30,592 bases of DNA, taken from positions 1-30,592 of the forward strand of contig DATY01000026.1 of NCBI GenBank assembly GCA_002504905.1. The letters run 5' to 3'. Under the pieces are notes generated by a model. That model had not been told where the DNA came from, did not search any database, and was given only the letters and a program-made list of their open reading frames with translations. The translations under genes and the position numbers were made by a program. The stretch's first letter is position 1; the number at the start of each line of letters is the position of its first letter. Below are positions 17,150-25,897 of this stretch, piece by piece. The DNA is from Euryarchaeota archaeon UBA605 (GTDB taxonomy: Archaea; Thermoplasmatota; Poseidoniia; Poseidoniales; Thalassarchaeaceae).

Positions 17150-20100
17150 ATGTCACCAATACCTTTCAGAGATACTGTGAGTACCGAAGATTCGGATGAT
17201 GAACTTATTCGAAAACGCGCTTTTAAGATTAGTGACTCTGTTGAATTAGCTGATATATTAATTTCTGATGGAACACCAGAAATGAAGAAAGAAGAAGAAA
17301 CTGAACAAATTGATGAAGCGTTGGGAGAAATTTTTGATCCATTCGCACAGGTAGATGAAAATTCACCTGGATATATTAGAAAAGATGGCACAGTAGTTAA
17401 CAAACCAGAAGTAGATTTGACTACTAACTTAGCACAAGATGGAGAAAAAAAAGTTAATTGGTTACTAATGGCATCAATGATTGTATTATTTTCCGGAGTT
17501 AGTATAGTAGCAGGAATTGCACTAAATCCATTATTTGCAACGATTTTTCTTCTTCTATTAGCCACAATGGGATTTATTTTAGGAGAGTTTTGGATACCCA
17601 AAAAAAATCTTCATTTACTAGGAATTACATGGGTAATAATTTCGATGAAAGTATTGTATGGTTTGGCAATAGAATTACAAAGATGGAATATTATTTCCGT
17701 GGAAATTCTTGGTGGACTTCTAATAGGACTTGTAGGATTCAATGTTTATCTTTCATATAGACATAATCATGATGCTATAGCTGCTCAATCAACACTAATT
17801 TTGCTAGCAATAGGTTCTGCAACAGGATACAGTTATGGAGAAATTGGGATTGCATTAATGATTTTAATTGCAACAATTCTAGTGCATAGTCTAGCCTTAC
17901 ATAGGAAATCTGGTAATTTAGCGGCTCTAGGTATAGCATCAACCAATCTGTGGATTGGAATGCATGCGCTTACTGAAGGTTTCAGTGTTGGTTCATTGAG
18001 AATACTACCATTTGATGAACCACTCCTATTATTTGTCTTAATAATTATTATATCTGGCATTAATGCTAGTATGGCAGCAATTTTTGCCAGAGATGAAAAC
18101 TGGTTTTCGAAAGCATTCAAGACATTAGGATTAGGAGAACCTGGATTATGGGGTGTTTCAGTATCATTAGGAATGATTGGGGCATTGATGGCTGTTGGTG
18201 CTAATCGTCAGGATGTAGGATATGCATTAGGATTAATTTCAATTCTAGCTTCTTCTTTCGGTGGGTCCTATCTCGTAGTCAGAGGGATTAATCCACGAAG
18301 AGTTTCAACACCGTTATTAATTTCAGCTACAATTATGACAATCTTTTTGATACTTAATGAAACAGAAAATTTATTCAAATATGATTCTTATGAAGTATTT
18401 GCTGTAATAGGGATATTTGTAACAGGATTTGTAATGATTAGAGATCAACATTCTGTTACAGATAGGGTGCTATGGACTGGATCTATTGGAATTCTGATAT
18501 TACTAGTAATTATGATTCCAGCAAATCAGACCTCAGGAGAGAATTTTTGTCTCTCTAACTGTATTACTGGAGATGGGGGTTCATTGCTATTATTTGGACT
18601 GACGATGGTTCATATTGGTACCGGATATCTTGCAATAAAACGATCTTCGCCCTCTTTAGGAGGAGTTACAGTAATTATTCCATGGGCATGGGTAATAATA
18701 GAGGAAATACTGGAAGAAGCTATTAGAACATTGATTGTAGCAAACGGAAATACAGATCCTGGTTCAATAATTCATTTAGAGCCAATTCCACTATTAGGTT
18801 ATTTTTCTATTGCATCTCTGTTAATGGTAATTGTAAATTACAGATTAGGTGAAAATGATGTTAATCTGGCATCAAAATTTCTTGGCGTAACAGAAATTTC
18901 AGCATCAATTAGAGATTCTGGATTATTGCAGTTATGGAGTATTGGATTGTGGTTACCATTAATATCAATAATATTCATGGCTAATTTTGGAGGTTTTACT
19001 GCGATTACCATATTGATCATGTTAGTTATTATTACTTTATTACATTTGATTTCTGAGATAAATAAGAAGAGAATTGGAAACTCTAATGTAATGTTAACAA
19101 CTTTGGCAATTGGATACCTAATAGTACAATGGCAATTCGGACTTGATGAAGTATTGATGATAATTTATTGCTTAGCTGCTGGATTTTTAATATTCAAAAA
19201 TGATAGTGACAAAGAAGGAATTTATTCCGTTGGAATGATCCTCATGGGTTTACCAATGTTAATTACTCTAATTAGTAGAGGTAGAGAACAATTGGTAGAT
19301 TCTGAAATTATTCCTGAGTTAGGCATTGGAAAAGTATCGCTACTATGTACAACATTAATTATCTTTAATTATCTAATAAAAATTAATAAAATTGAAAAGT
19401 TACTTAATCCATCTTTATCTTCTCTGTGGTTACTGACAATCAATATTGCTACAGTTTACAAGTTGGGGAATTTCTCTGAATTAGTGATAGCATTAGGATT
19501 ATTTGCAATTAGTACTATATGGATGGTTGGTAATGGAGAAGTTAGAAGGGAGATAAAGAGTATTGCAAAAAGAGATACTCTGAAAGAGTTAGCCAAAAAG
19601 AAAGCAGTAACTGGAAGTATTTCTTCAGGAGATATTGGAAGCTTTGATTCCCAACTATTGGAAATTAAAAATAAAAGAAAAAAGAGTAGAGAGATGGGAT
19701 CTACAGATGATTTGGAAGAATTATACCTCACAGATGCCACGCATAAACCTCTAATTATTTTGTTAGTTCTAGGATTAGTGATTATTAGTTCTTCAATTGT
19801 TAGTTTTATCGGAGGTGTGAATCAATTATTACTTCTAGTTAGTGGAATTTTTATCTCTGTATTGATATTAATTGCTCGGCAGCGTACTAAAGAATTGGAC
19901 TTAGAATTACCTCATTTTCTAGGAATTGAATTACCAATTGCAATCGCTATAAGTGGAATTATTTTAATTCAATTATCTGGACATTTATCTCCTGGAATGA
20001 GTAATTCTGAGTTATTTGACATGGCAATAATGGCATTACTAATCTTATTACTTTGTATAATTTCTCTAATCAATCAAAAGAATTTAATTGAAAGGATTGC

Positions 20101-20914
20101 AATAGCAGTTGATTGGTTTGTTATTCCAATATTTATAGGTAGATTAGTAGGTGCAATACTTTACGAATCATTACCAGCACCTCTAACAGTAAATCCTACT
20201 GAAGGCGATTTTATTGAATGGATATTACCATGGACAATACTCGAATGTCTACTAATTCTTTGTGTGATATTATTATCTTGGCTAGAATTAAAAAGATTAA
20301 GGAATGAGAAAAATCCAACTACTAATAACTCTATAAGGGCAATTGCAATAATATTCATCTCAACAGGTCCAGCAGGTGTATTAGCAATTTTATTAGCTCT
20401 CTATCATACTGTAAAGAATGAGCAGGTTGCTGAGTTTGGGTTTGTAGTTCCTGCAATAATTTTCCCAATAATTTCAATATCAAAAATAATTACTAGCGTG
20501 AGTGGAGTTGAAGATAAAATAACATTGATAATTGGGGTTATATTACTACTATTATGTGCTTTGACCGTTCCAATGAAAAAAGAAAAATGGACTATGGTTT
20601 TAGCAGTAGATGCGCATTTGATGTTATACACTGGAATATTGTGGACAGGAATTTATACGAGTATTTATCTTCCGATTATTTTAGTTAGTTTATCTACCAT
20701 CGTTTGGGTTGTGGGAATATTACAACTAAGAAGAGTATTGAGAGTATGGGGTTTATTCGATCTTATAATAGCGATTATTATATCTCTGTTAGTATTAGGA
20801 AGTACAATGCTGGAACCTTCAATTTTACTGATTTCATTGATCGTTTTAGCAGCAGAATTAGGATTCGTTACTTGGTTAAGTCTCTCAAACGAAGAAGAAT
20901 TGATTAAAGATTAG
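17150..20914 (+). CDS. Giant polytopic membrane protein of unknown function
   Basis: About 1,254 residues from ATG 17150. The frame also has an ATG at 17108, but that codon lies before the predicted transcription start, and 17150 is preceded by GGGGATGAG. The first 105 or so residues are soluble and acidic, with Glu/Asp-rich stretches. Then come roughly thirty hydrophobic helices, broken by one long charged loop (about residues 795-865, Lys/Glu-rich, probably cytoplasmic), and a final block of about ten helices ending in a short acidic tail. No channel filter, transporter signature or catalytic motif was recognised. Size and composition recall large many-helix families such as DUF2339, but I cannot assign it. 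No Shine-Dalgarno-linked partner follows directly. A sensing, transport or envelope-organising role is possible; none is shown by the sequence. Confidence 0.85.
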   Translation: MSPIPFRDTVSTEDSDDELIRKRAFKISDSVELADILISDGTPEMKKEEETEQIDEALGEIFDPFAQVDENSPGYIRKDGTVVNKPEVDLTTNLAQDGEKKVNWLLMASMIVLFSGVSIVAGIALNPLFATIFLLLLATMGFILGEFWIPKKNLHLLGITWVIISMKVLYGLAIELQRWNIISVEILGGLLIGLVGFNVYLSYRHNHDAIAAQSTLILLAIGSATGYSYGEIGIALMILIATILVHSLALHRKSGNLAALGIASTNLWIGMHALTEGFSVGSLRILPFDEPLLLFVLIIIISGINASMAAIFARDENWFSKAFKTLGLGEPGLWGVSVSLGMIGALMAVGANRQDVGYALGLISILASSFGGSYLVVRGINPRRVSTPLLISATIMTIFLILNETENLFKYDSYEVFAVIGIFVTGFVMIRDQHSVTDRVLWTGSIGILILLVIMIPANQTSGENFCLSNCITGDGGSLLLFGLTMVHIGTGYLAIKRSSPSLGGVTVIIPWAWVIIEEILEEAIRTLIVANGNTDPGSIIHLEPIPLLGYFSIASLLMVIVNYRLGENDVNLASKFLGVTEISASIRDSGLLQLWSIGLWLPLISIIFMANFGGFTAITILIMLVIITLLHLISEINKKRIGNSNVMLTTLAIGYLIVQWQFGLDEVLMIIYCLAAGFLIFKNDSDKEGIYSVGMILMGLPMLITLISRGREQLVDSEIIPELGIGKVSLLCTTLIIFNYLIKINKIEKLLNPSLSSLWLLTINIATVYKLGNFSELVIALGLFAISTIWMVGNGEVRREIKSIAKRDTLKELAKKKAVTGSISSGDIGSFDSQLLEIKNKRKKSREMGSTDDLEELYLTDATHKPLIILLVLGLVIISSSIVSFIGGVNQLLLLVSGIFISVLILIARQRTKELDLELPHFLGIELPIAIAISGIILIQLSGHLSPGMSNSELFDMAIMALLILLLCIISLINQKNLIERIAIAVDWFVIPIFIGRLVGAILYESLPAPLTVNPTEGDFIEWILPWTILECLLILCVILLSWLELKRLRNEKNPTTNNSIRAIAIIFISTGPAGVLAILLALYHTVKNEQVAEFGFVVPAIIFPIISISKIITSVSGVEDKITLIIGVILLLLCALTVPMKKEKWTMVLAVDAHLMLYTGILWTGIYTSIYLPIILVSLSTIVWVVGILQLRRVLRVWGLFDLIIAIIISLLVLGSTMLEPSILLISLIVLAAELGFVTWLSLSNEEELIKD

Positions 20915-20982
20915 TGTGTATTAGAAAAAACGATTTACTGAGCCCCTATTAATGGAAAATAATGCCTGTTTTGTTACTAACG

Positions 20983-20989
20983 ATATATG
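20983..20989 (+). promoter_or_regulatory. Possible TATA box for the membrane-anchored protein at 21025
   Basis: GATATATG lies about 39 nt before the GTG start at 21025, predicting transcription from about 21012. This would give a short leader for the GTG start and would exclude the ATG codons at 20999 and 21002. Confidence 0.4.
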
Positions 20990-21024
20990 CTAACCTTGAT
21001 GATGGGCTGGCTTGACAAAGTACT

Positions 21025-21978
21025 GTGACGAGGTCGTGGATAGCCGATACATCGGAGGAAATCGAACATCCTCCGATACCCATAGGCTTGAATGAGATGG
21101 CAGTCCCTAGGACTATGATGATTCTATCATTTGCTACAATCTTAATCATATTACTTTCATCAGTATGGCTTGCTTTTGCTGCTGTAGGTTTCCAAAATGA
21201 ATTGGAAGATTTATTTCCTAAAGGTACTGTAACAGAGGCAGATGTGCAGGAAGATGGAAGATGGGCTTGGGAAATTGATCTTCTATTCGATACCTGTGAT
21301 TCACGACTTGATGATTGGGATTGGCCAGATTCATTATCTGAGCAAGATGATGTATTTCTCTATCCTGGTGAATTAAGATGCGATTGGGAACATCAAGGAG
21401 TTGGAGATGGAGCTAGTGTTGTAATCTACAATAGAGGAAATACAACTATTGATCTTATTCTAGAAATCGTTGGAGGAAGTATTGAATTTAAAAATGAGGG
21501 AAGTGAAAATCTTCTATTAAATGGATTAGAAGGCGGAGATTCACAAATTATTGAGATTGTATTGACTGAAGAAATTACAGAGAAAGATATTACCATTACT
21601 GCTACACACGTGGAATTCCAGTCTTCAACAATAAATCTGGATGTACATGTTTTCAAAGGCTCAAATGAAAGACAAGTTCACATAACTGATGGCAATAATA
21701 TTGAAGTGCACTATATTTTGTGGGATGCAGATACTGGTGATCAATTGGATGAAGGAGACTTACCGGTCACTGGAGGAGATGATTCTCGATATATCGAAGG
21801 TTTTGGATGGGCAGTAATTGGATTAGATATTGAAGAAGATAGAGGTTGGATTCAAGACACTGGAACCACACATACGGTTCTTTTACCTCCTCCGATTGCT
21901 TATGGAAATAGTGATGGACATGAGCTACAAGATACCTGGCTTCGTTTTGAAGTGAAAATAGACCGTGCTGCTCTATAA
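21025..21978 (+). CDS. Membrane-anchored extracellular protein of unknown function
   Basis: A 317-residue protein with a short N-terminal cytoplasmic part, one membrane helix at about residues 29-54 (MMILSFATILIILLSSVWLA) and an acidic extracellular domain of about 260 residues. Two cysteines (91 and 119) could form a disulphide. The outer domain has beta-rich sequence with an NRGNTTIDLILEI segment that looks like an Ig- or CARDB-like strand pattern, but no family is certain. The only upstream start in frame is GTG 21025, without a clear Shine-Dalgarno site. In another frame, ATG 21002 opens an 8-codon reading frame (MGWLDKVL) whose stop overlaps this GTG; this may be a coupled leader or the true N terminus cut by a one-base deletion. 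The methyltransferase gene begins 24 nt after its stop, so they may share a transcript. Confidence 0.78.
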   Translation: MTRSWIADTSEEIEHPPIPIGLNEMAVPRTMMILSFATILIILLSSVWLAFAAVGFQNELEDLFPKGTVTEADVQEDGRWAWEIDLLFDTCDSRLDDWDWPDSLSEQDDVFLYPGELRCDWEHQGVGDGASVVIYNRGNTTIDLILEIVGGSIEFKNEGSENLLLNGLEGGDSQIIEIVLTEEITEKDITITATHVEFQSSTINLDVHVFKGSNERQVHITDGNNIEVHYILWDADTGDQLDEGDLPVTGGDDSRYIEGFGWAVIGLDIEEDRGWIQDTGTTHTVLLPPPIAYGNSDGHELQDTWLRFEVKIDRAAL

Positions 21979-22002
21979 AATATTGAAAAGAAATGAGGTG
22001 AG

Positions 22003-23310
22003 ATGATGACAGAAAAGAAAAATCATACGGCATTAATTCCTTCTGAAGATATTGCAAAGGAAGCTGAGAAGAGAGTTAGTGCGAAGGCTGCAAGAAAGGG
22101 AGAGCCTTCTCTTCATATGACTGAAGATATGAGAAGATTATCAACACCATGGTCAATATCTATGATTAGAGCGCAACAAATTGAATCATTCGATTTACCT
22201 GCTGGCGTAATTCTGGATGCCGCAGTAGGATCAGGAGCGCAACTTATCGCACTAGCAAACGAATTAAAAAGACCCGCTTTAGGTATAGAATTAGACGGAA
22301 ATATTGCAGTATTATGTGCCGCAAATATGTATTCTGCGTCCGATGCTGACGAGATGGAGAGAACACTTGATAGAGTTATTATTGGAGATAGTAGTGATGC
22401 TGAAGGAGCAATTACAACTTACTGGAATAGTCTAATGAAATCTGGAGTTAGAGCACATCCTCCAATAGCGATGCTTCATTTGGATCCTGCTAGGCCTAGG
22501 GACGCTCAAAATCATCATGTTAATGAAATGAAACCTTCTTTGGCGGACGTACTTAAAACTTGGAATGAATATCTTCAAACAGGACCTAGAGGTCCTGCTA
22601 TACTGCTTGATTTATCTCCAAGATTAGGGGAAGAACAACAGGGAATGATTGAAGCAATTGTGGAGACTATTTTCCCTGGAATCCCAAGGACTTGGGAATG
22701 GTTAAGTCAGGGAGGAGGTAGAGTTGACCGATTATCTCTTTGGGTTGGTGCAATTTCATCGAAGGATGAAAGACGCTGTATTCGTATGGGAACAAAGAAT
22801 ATAATTGCGAAAATAGAAGGTAAAAAAAATAATTCTAAGTTAGAGGTTTTATCCAAACCTCCACCATTTGGGGCTTACGTCTCGATAATTGATTCAGCAT
22901 TAATTCAAAGTGGTCTGCAGGAGAAATGGATATCTAAAGTAATAGCAAAAAATACCGGTTATTCATGGCTCAGAATTGAAGGCAGAAGACCTTTATTAAT
23001 ACATACTGATCCTTTAATTGATGATGATGAGATAAATGGTTTTGTGGTCAGTACTGGGAAAATAATTCAACATAGGTTAACTCCTCCTGAACTAGATAAT
23101 ATAGATCAAATTGCTGGTGCTTTAACTAGAAATAACATTGGTAAGATTACTCTTAGATGCTCTTTAGATCCCGAGATTCAGCCAACATTACAAAGACGTC
23201 TAGACAAAGCACTACGTGATACTGAAGGAGCAAGATCGTTCATGATTGATGTAGATCTAGAACGCGGATCTGGAAGTCATAAATTGTACATTATTTGTGA
23301 AGAAAGTTAG
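22003..23310 (+). CDS. SAM-dependent methyltransferase with C-terminal THUMP-like domain
   Basis: A 435-residue class I methyltransferase. Motif I is VILDAAVGSGAQLIALA (about residues 69-85); the acidic residue of motif II is in GIELDGN (about 97); and LHLDPARPRD (about 158-167) matches the DPARR-type motif of the family that carries a THUMP-like C-terminal domain. The C-terminal third (about 270-435) fits that accessory domain. Family members are thought to modify RNA, but the substrate of this branch is not established, so rRNA or tRNA methylation is inference. A strong GAGGTGAG at 21995-22002 directly abuts ATG 22003; ATG 22006 gives slightly better spacing and changes only one residue. 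It sits just upstream of the ribosomal operon, which fits a translation-related role. Confidence 0.82.
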   Translation: MMTEKKNHTALIPSEDIAKEAEKRVSAKAARKGEPSLHMTEDMRRLSTPWSISMIRAQQIESFDLPAGVILDAAVGSGAQLIALANELKRPALGIELDGNIAVLCAANMYSASDADEMERTLDRVIIGDSSDAEGAITTYWNSLMKSGVRAHPPIAMLHLDPARPRDAQNHHVNEMKPSLADVLKTWNEYLQTGPRGPAILLDLSPRLGEEQQGMIEAIVETIFPGIPRTWEWLSQGGGRVDRLSLWVGAISSKDERRCIRMGTKNIIAKIEGKKNNSKLEVLSKPPPFGAYVSIIDSALIQSGLQEKWISKVIAKNTGYSWLRIEGRRPLLIHTDPLIDDDEINGFVVSTGKIIQHRLTPPELDNIDQIAGALTRNNIGKITLRCSLDPEIQPTLQRRLDKALRDTEGARSFMIDVDLERGSGSHKLYIICEES

Positions 23311-23336
23311 ATTTGACAGAAAAAATTCATTTTTTA

Positions 23337-23422
23337 CCTATCGGGTGGGTTGAAATAGGGTTGGTAAGTCGCGAGGTTGCCGTAAAGGCCACTGGAAACA
23401 GTGAACACGGGAGGACCGTACA
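23337..23422 (+). promoter_or_regulatory. Structured 5' leader of the S13-S4-S11-RpoD operon
   Basis: The leader can fold several small hairpins. CCTAT (23337-23341) can pair with ATAGG (23355-23359). CACTG-GAAA-CAGTG (23390-23403) is a perfect 5-bp stem with a GNRA tetraloop. ACGG-GAGGA-CCGT (23407-23419) puts the ribosome-binding sequence in the loop just before the S13 ATG. A GCC-GTAAA-GGC stem (23379-23389), extendable with one mismatch to 23375-23393, would compete with the tetraloop hairpin. Such an arrangement would suit autogenous control by a ribosomal protein, but that is inference. Confidence 0.45.
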
Positions 23423-23887
23423 ATGAGCAATGAAAAACAAGAGATTGGAGATGACTTCTCCTATATTATCAGAATGGCTGACAGCGACATAGATGGATTG
23501 AAACCAATAGCTATTGGATTAACATCTGTAAAAGGTATTGGAGTACGTACTTCACAGCAACTTTGCAGACTAGCAGAAATCGATGGGACAAAACTTGGGG
23601 GACATCTAAATGATGTTGAGCAAAATAGGCTCAGAGAAACTATAGATGGGTATGCAACTAATGTACCTTGGTGGTTAGTAAATAGGCAAAGAGACTTAGA
23701 ATCGAACGAAGATGCTCATCTAGTTGCAATGGATGTTAGAATGACTAGAGACGACGATATTTCTCGTTTAGCAGGGATGAAAACATATCGTGGACTAAGG
23801 CATAGAAGCGGTCACAAAGTCCGTGGTCAAAGACTGAGAAGTAATGGAAGAAGTGGAACTGCACTTGGTGTGCAGAGGAAGAAGTGA
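23423..23887 (+). CDS. rps13: 30S ribosomal protein S13
   Basis: A 154-residue protein of archaeal/eukaryotic length. It has the helix-two-turn-helix core with VKGIGVRTSQQLC (about residues 37-49) and the basic C-terminal tail GLRHRSGHKVRGQRLRSNGR (about 123-142) that reaches the decoding centre and contacts 16S rRNA at the head of the small subunit. GGGAGG lies about 8 nt before the ATG. It is the first gene of the conserved S13-S4-S11-RpoD operon; the next gene's ribosome-binding site overlaps its stop codon. Confidence 0.98.
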   Translation: MSNEKQEIGDDFSYIIRMADSDIDGLKPIAIGLTSVKGIGVRTSQQLCRLAEIDGTKLGGHLNDVEQNRLRETIDGYATNVPWWLVNRQRDLESNEDAHLVAMDVRMTRDDDISRLAGMKTYRGLRHRSGHKVRGQRLRSNGRSGTALGVQRKK

Positions 23888-23896
23888 GGTGATACA

Positions 23897-24577
23897 ATGG
23901 GTGATCCAAAATTTGCAAGATCAAAAACACAGACTCCAACTCATCCTTGGAAGCAAGCACGTATTGATGAGGAACACGCTCTGAAAGAAAAGTATGGCCT
24001 TAAGAAAATAGGTGGTATGAAAGAAATCTGGAGAGAAAAGTCAGCTTTGAGGAGACATAGAAACCAGGCAATGAAACTTATTGGAAGAGTAGATACTACT
24101 GAAGGTCACTTTGCTAGAGAAAAGAATGACATGATAGATTCTTTGTGTCGTAAAGGACTACTAGTTGAGGGTTCAAGTCTCGACGATGTTCTACAAATCA
24201 ATGTTGAACATATGTTATCTCGTAGGTTACAGTCAGTCGTATATTACAGAGGACTAGCTCCTTCAATGAGAGCTGCTAGGAATATGATTGTTCACGGACA
24301 TATTTCGATTGGTGAACAACGTATGACTGTTCCCGGCTACCATATTAAGAAGGAAGAGGAAGAAATTTTGAATTATTCCTCAAACTCAGTTTACAATGAT
24401 CCTAATCATCCATTCAGAGTAGAAATGGAAAAACTAAGATTGACCATGGTAAGTGATGAGGAACCTGATGAAGTCGGTGCACCTAAAGCAGCCACTGAAG
24501 ATTTCGTTGAACAAATCAAAAAGGATGCTGAAGATGCACCAAAAATTGAAGAAACCATTCCAAAGGAGGAAAACTGA
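23897..24577 (+). CDS. rps4: 30S ribosomal protein S4
   Basis: A 226-residue protein that binds 16S rRNA early in small-subunit assembly. The N terminus (GDPKFARSKTQTPTHPW) is the archaeal/eukaryotic S4/S9 signature. The S4 RNA-binding domain lies at about 107-170 (RRLQSVVYYRGLAPSMRAAR through GEQRMTVPGYHI). The C terminus is an acidic extension of about 45 residues (rich in Glu, Asp and Ala). The start is set by GAGGTGAT, which overlaps the S13 stop. The stop overlaps the S11 start by one base (TGATG), which points to translational coupling. Confidence 0.97.
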   Translation: MGDPKFARSKTQTPTHPWKQARIDEEHALKEKYGLKKIGGMKEIWREKSALRRHRNQAMKLIGRVDTTEGHFAREKNDMIDSLCRKGLLVEGSSLDDVLQINVEHMLSRRLQSVVYYRGLAPSMRAARNMIVHGHISIGEQRMTVPGYHIKKEEEEILNYSSNSVYNDPNHPFRVEMEKLRLTMVSDEEPDEVGAPKAATEDFVEQIKKDAEDAPKIEETIPKEEN

Positions 24578-24957
24578 TGGGACATAAAGCGATTTTACAT
24601 ATTTACAGTACTAGTAATAATGTACTTATCACTGCCACTGATTTGACAGGGGCTGAAACTATTTGCAAAGTTTCTGGAGGTATGGTAACTAAGGGAGGTA
24701 GTGACTCAGGAGGACAATTCGCTTCAACAAGAGCCGCTGAAAGAATTGCGGAAATGCTTGCAGAAAAAGAATTTGATCAAGTAATAGTGAAGTATCGAGG
24801 AGCTGGCGGAAATAGGAACCACAATGCACCAGGAGCTACATCAGCAATTCGTGCACTTACAAGAGCGGGTGTTCAAATAACACGTATTGAAGACGTGACT
24901 CCGATTCCAACAGATGGTACGAAAGCAAAGGGCGGCCGACGTGGCCGAAGAGTGTGA
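24577..24957 (+). CDS. rps11: 30S ribosomal protein S11
   Basis: A 126-residue protein of the small-subunit platform, contacting 16S rRNA near the E site. Family motifs are visible: HIYSTSNNVLITATDLTG, GGQFASTRAAERIAE, RGAGGNRNHNAPGATSAIRAL, and the basic C terminus KGGRRGRRV. It starts in the TGATG overlap with S4, with AAAGGAGG about 7 nt upstream. RpoD follows 10 nt later. Confidence 0.98.
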   Translation: MGHKAILHIYSTSNNVLITATDLTGAETICKVSGGMVTKGGSDSGGQFASTRAAERIAEMLAEKEFDQVIVKYRGAGGNRNHNAPGATSAIRALTRAGVQITRIEDVTPIPTDGTKAKGGRRGRRV

Positions 24958-24967
24958 GGTGTGAAAT

Positions 24968-25852
24968 ATGGTTAAAGTTACAATTATCGAAGAATCAGAT
25001 GATAAAATCAAAATTCTATTAGCGGATACGGACAGGGCCTTGGTCAATTCAATTAGAAGATGTCTAATGTCTGATACTCCAAAAATGGCTATAGAAACTG
25101 TACGTTTTGAAATGGGAACAATTGAACAAGAAGACCAAGTTTGGGAAACCACTGGACCTCTTCCTGATGAAATGATTGCTCAAAGACTTGCAATGATTCC
25201 TATTCCAACACGACATGATGAATTTCATTTCCAGCATGAATGTCCTAACTGCGCTGAACTTGTTGAAGAAGACAGAGGATGTCCAATGTGTACAATGATT
25301 TACACATGCAAGGCTTTTGGTAGTAAAGAAGGGACAATGGTTACTGCTAGAGATTTAAACTATCTAGGAGATTCAAGTTTAGAAATTCCTGAATTATACA
25401 AAACAATTCCAATTACAAAATTATTCAATGGACAGATGATTGAGTTTTATGCAACTGCTATAATGGGAAGAGGTCGAGATCATGCAAAATGGTCTCCTGT
25501 ATGTGGAGTTACATTTGAGGCAAGACAAATTGGTGTAATAAATAATAAGACCAAAGCGAAGATTCTGTGGGATCTAAAATTAGGTGTTACTGCAAAAGAT
25601 TTTACTGATGGGAAATTGGAAGATTATCACAAGGTCGAAGAATTAAAAGCACAACTTCATCATGTTGGTGAAGGAACAGAAGAATCAAGAGTATTCAAAG
25701 ATGCCATAACTTTAGAAGATATTCCTGGAGAATTCGTTCTAAGTTATGAAACAGATGGATCGATGACTCCGAAGACTGCATTCAATATGGCTGTCAAAGA
25801 ATTAGCTGGAAAGTTCGAAAATATTGAACAAGATTCCAAGGCTATTCTCTGA
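24968..25852 (+). CDS. rpoD: DNA-directed RNA polymerase subunit D
   Basis: The archaeal counterpart of eukaryotic Rpb3 and half of the bacterial alpha dimer; with subunit L it starts polymerase assembly. The 294-residue length is normal. The dimerisation segment LVNSIRRCLMSDTPKMAIE and the DEMIAQRLAMIPIPT motif are intact, as is GRGRDHAKWSPVCGVTFE. The D2 part carries CxxC-x8-CxxC (about residues 90-104, with a further Cys near 110), probably a metal site. The later region that holds an iron-sulphur cluster in some archaeal D subunits (about 195-245 here) has no cysteines, so the cluster is probably absent. The start is supported by GAGGTG overlapping the S11 stop. Confidence 0.97.
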   Translation: MVKVTIIEESDDKIKILLADTDRALVNSIRRCLMSDTPKMAIETVRFEMGTIEQEDQVWETTGPLPDEMIAQRLAMIPIPTRHDEFHFQHECPNCAELVEEDRGCPMCTMIYTCKAFGSKEGTMVTARDLNYLGDSSLEIPELYKTIPITKLFNGQMIEFYATAIMGRGRDHAKWSPVCGVTFEARQIGVINNKTKAKILWDLKLGVTAKDFTDGKLEDYHKVEELKAQLHHVGEGTEESRVFKDAITLEDIPGEFVLSYETDGSMTPKTAFNMAVKELAGKFENIEQDSKAIL

Positions 25853-25897
25853 TTAAATTAACAAGTCTTTATTCAGTTAGATACAGGATGCGATAGC

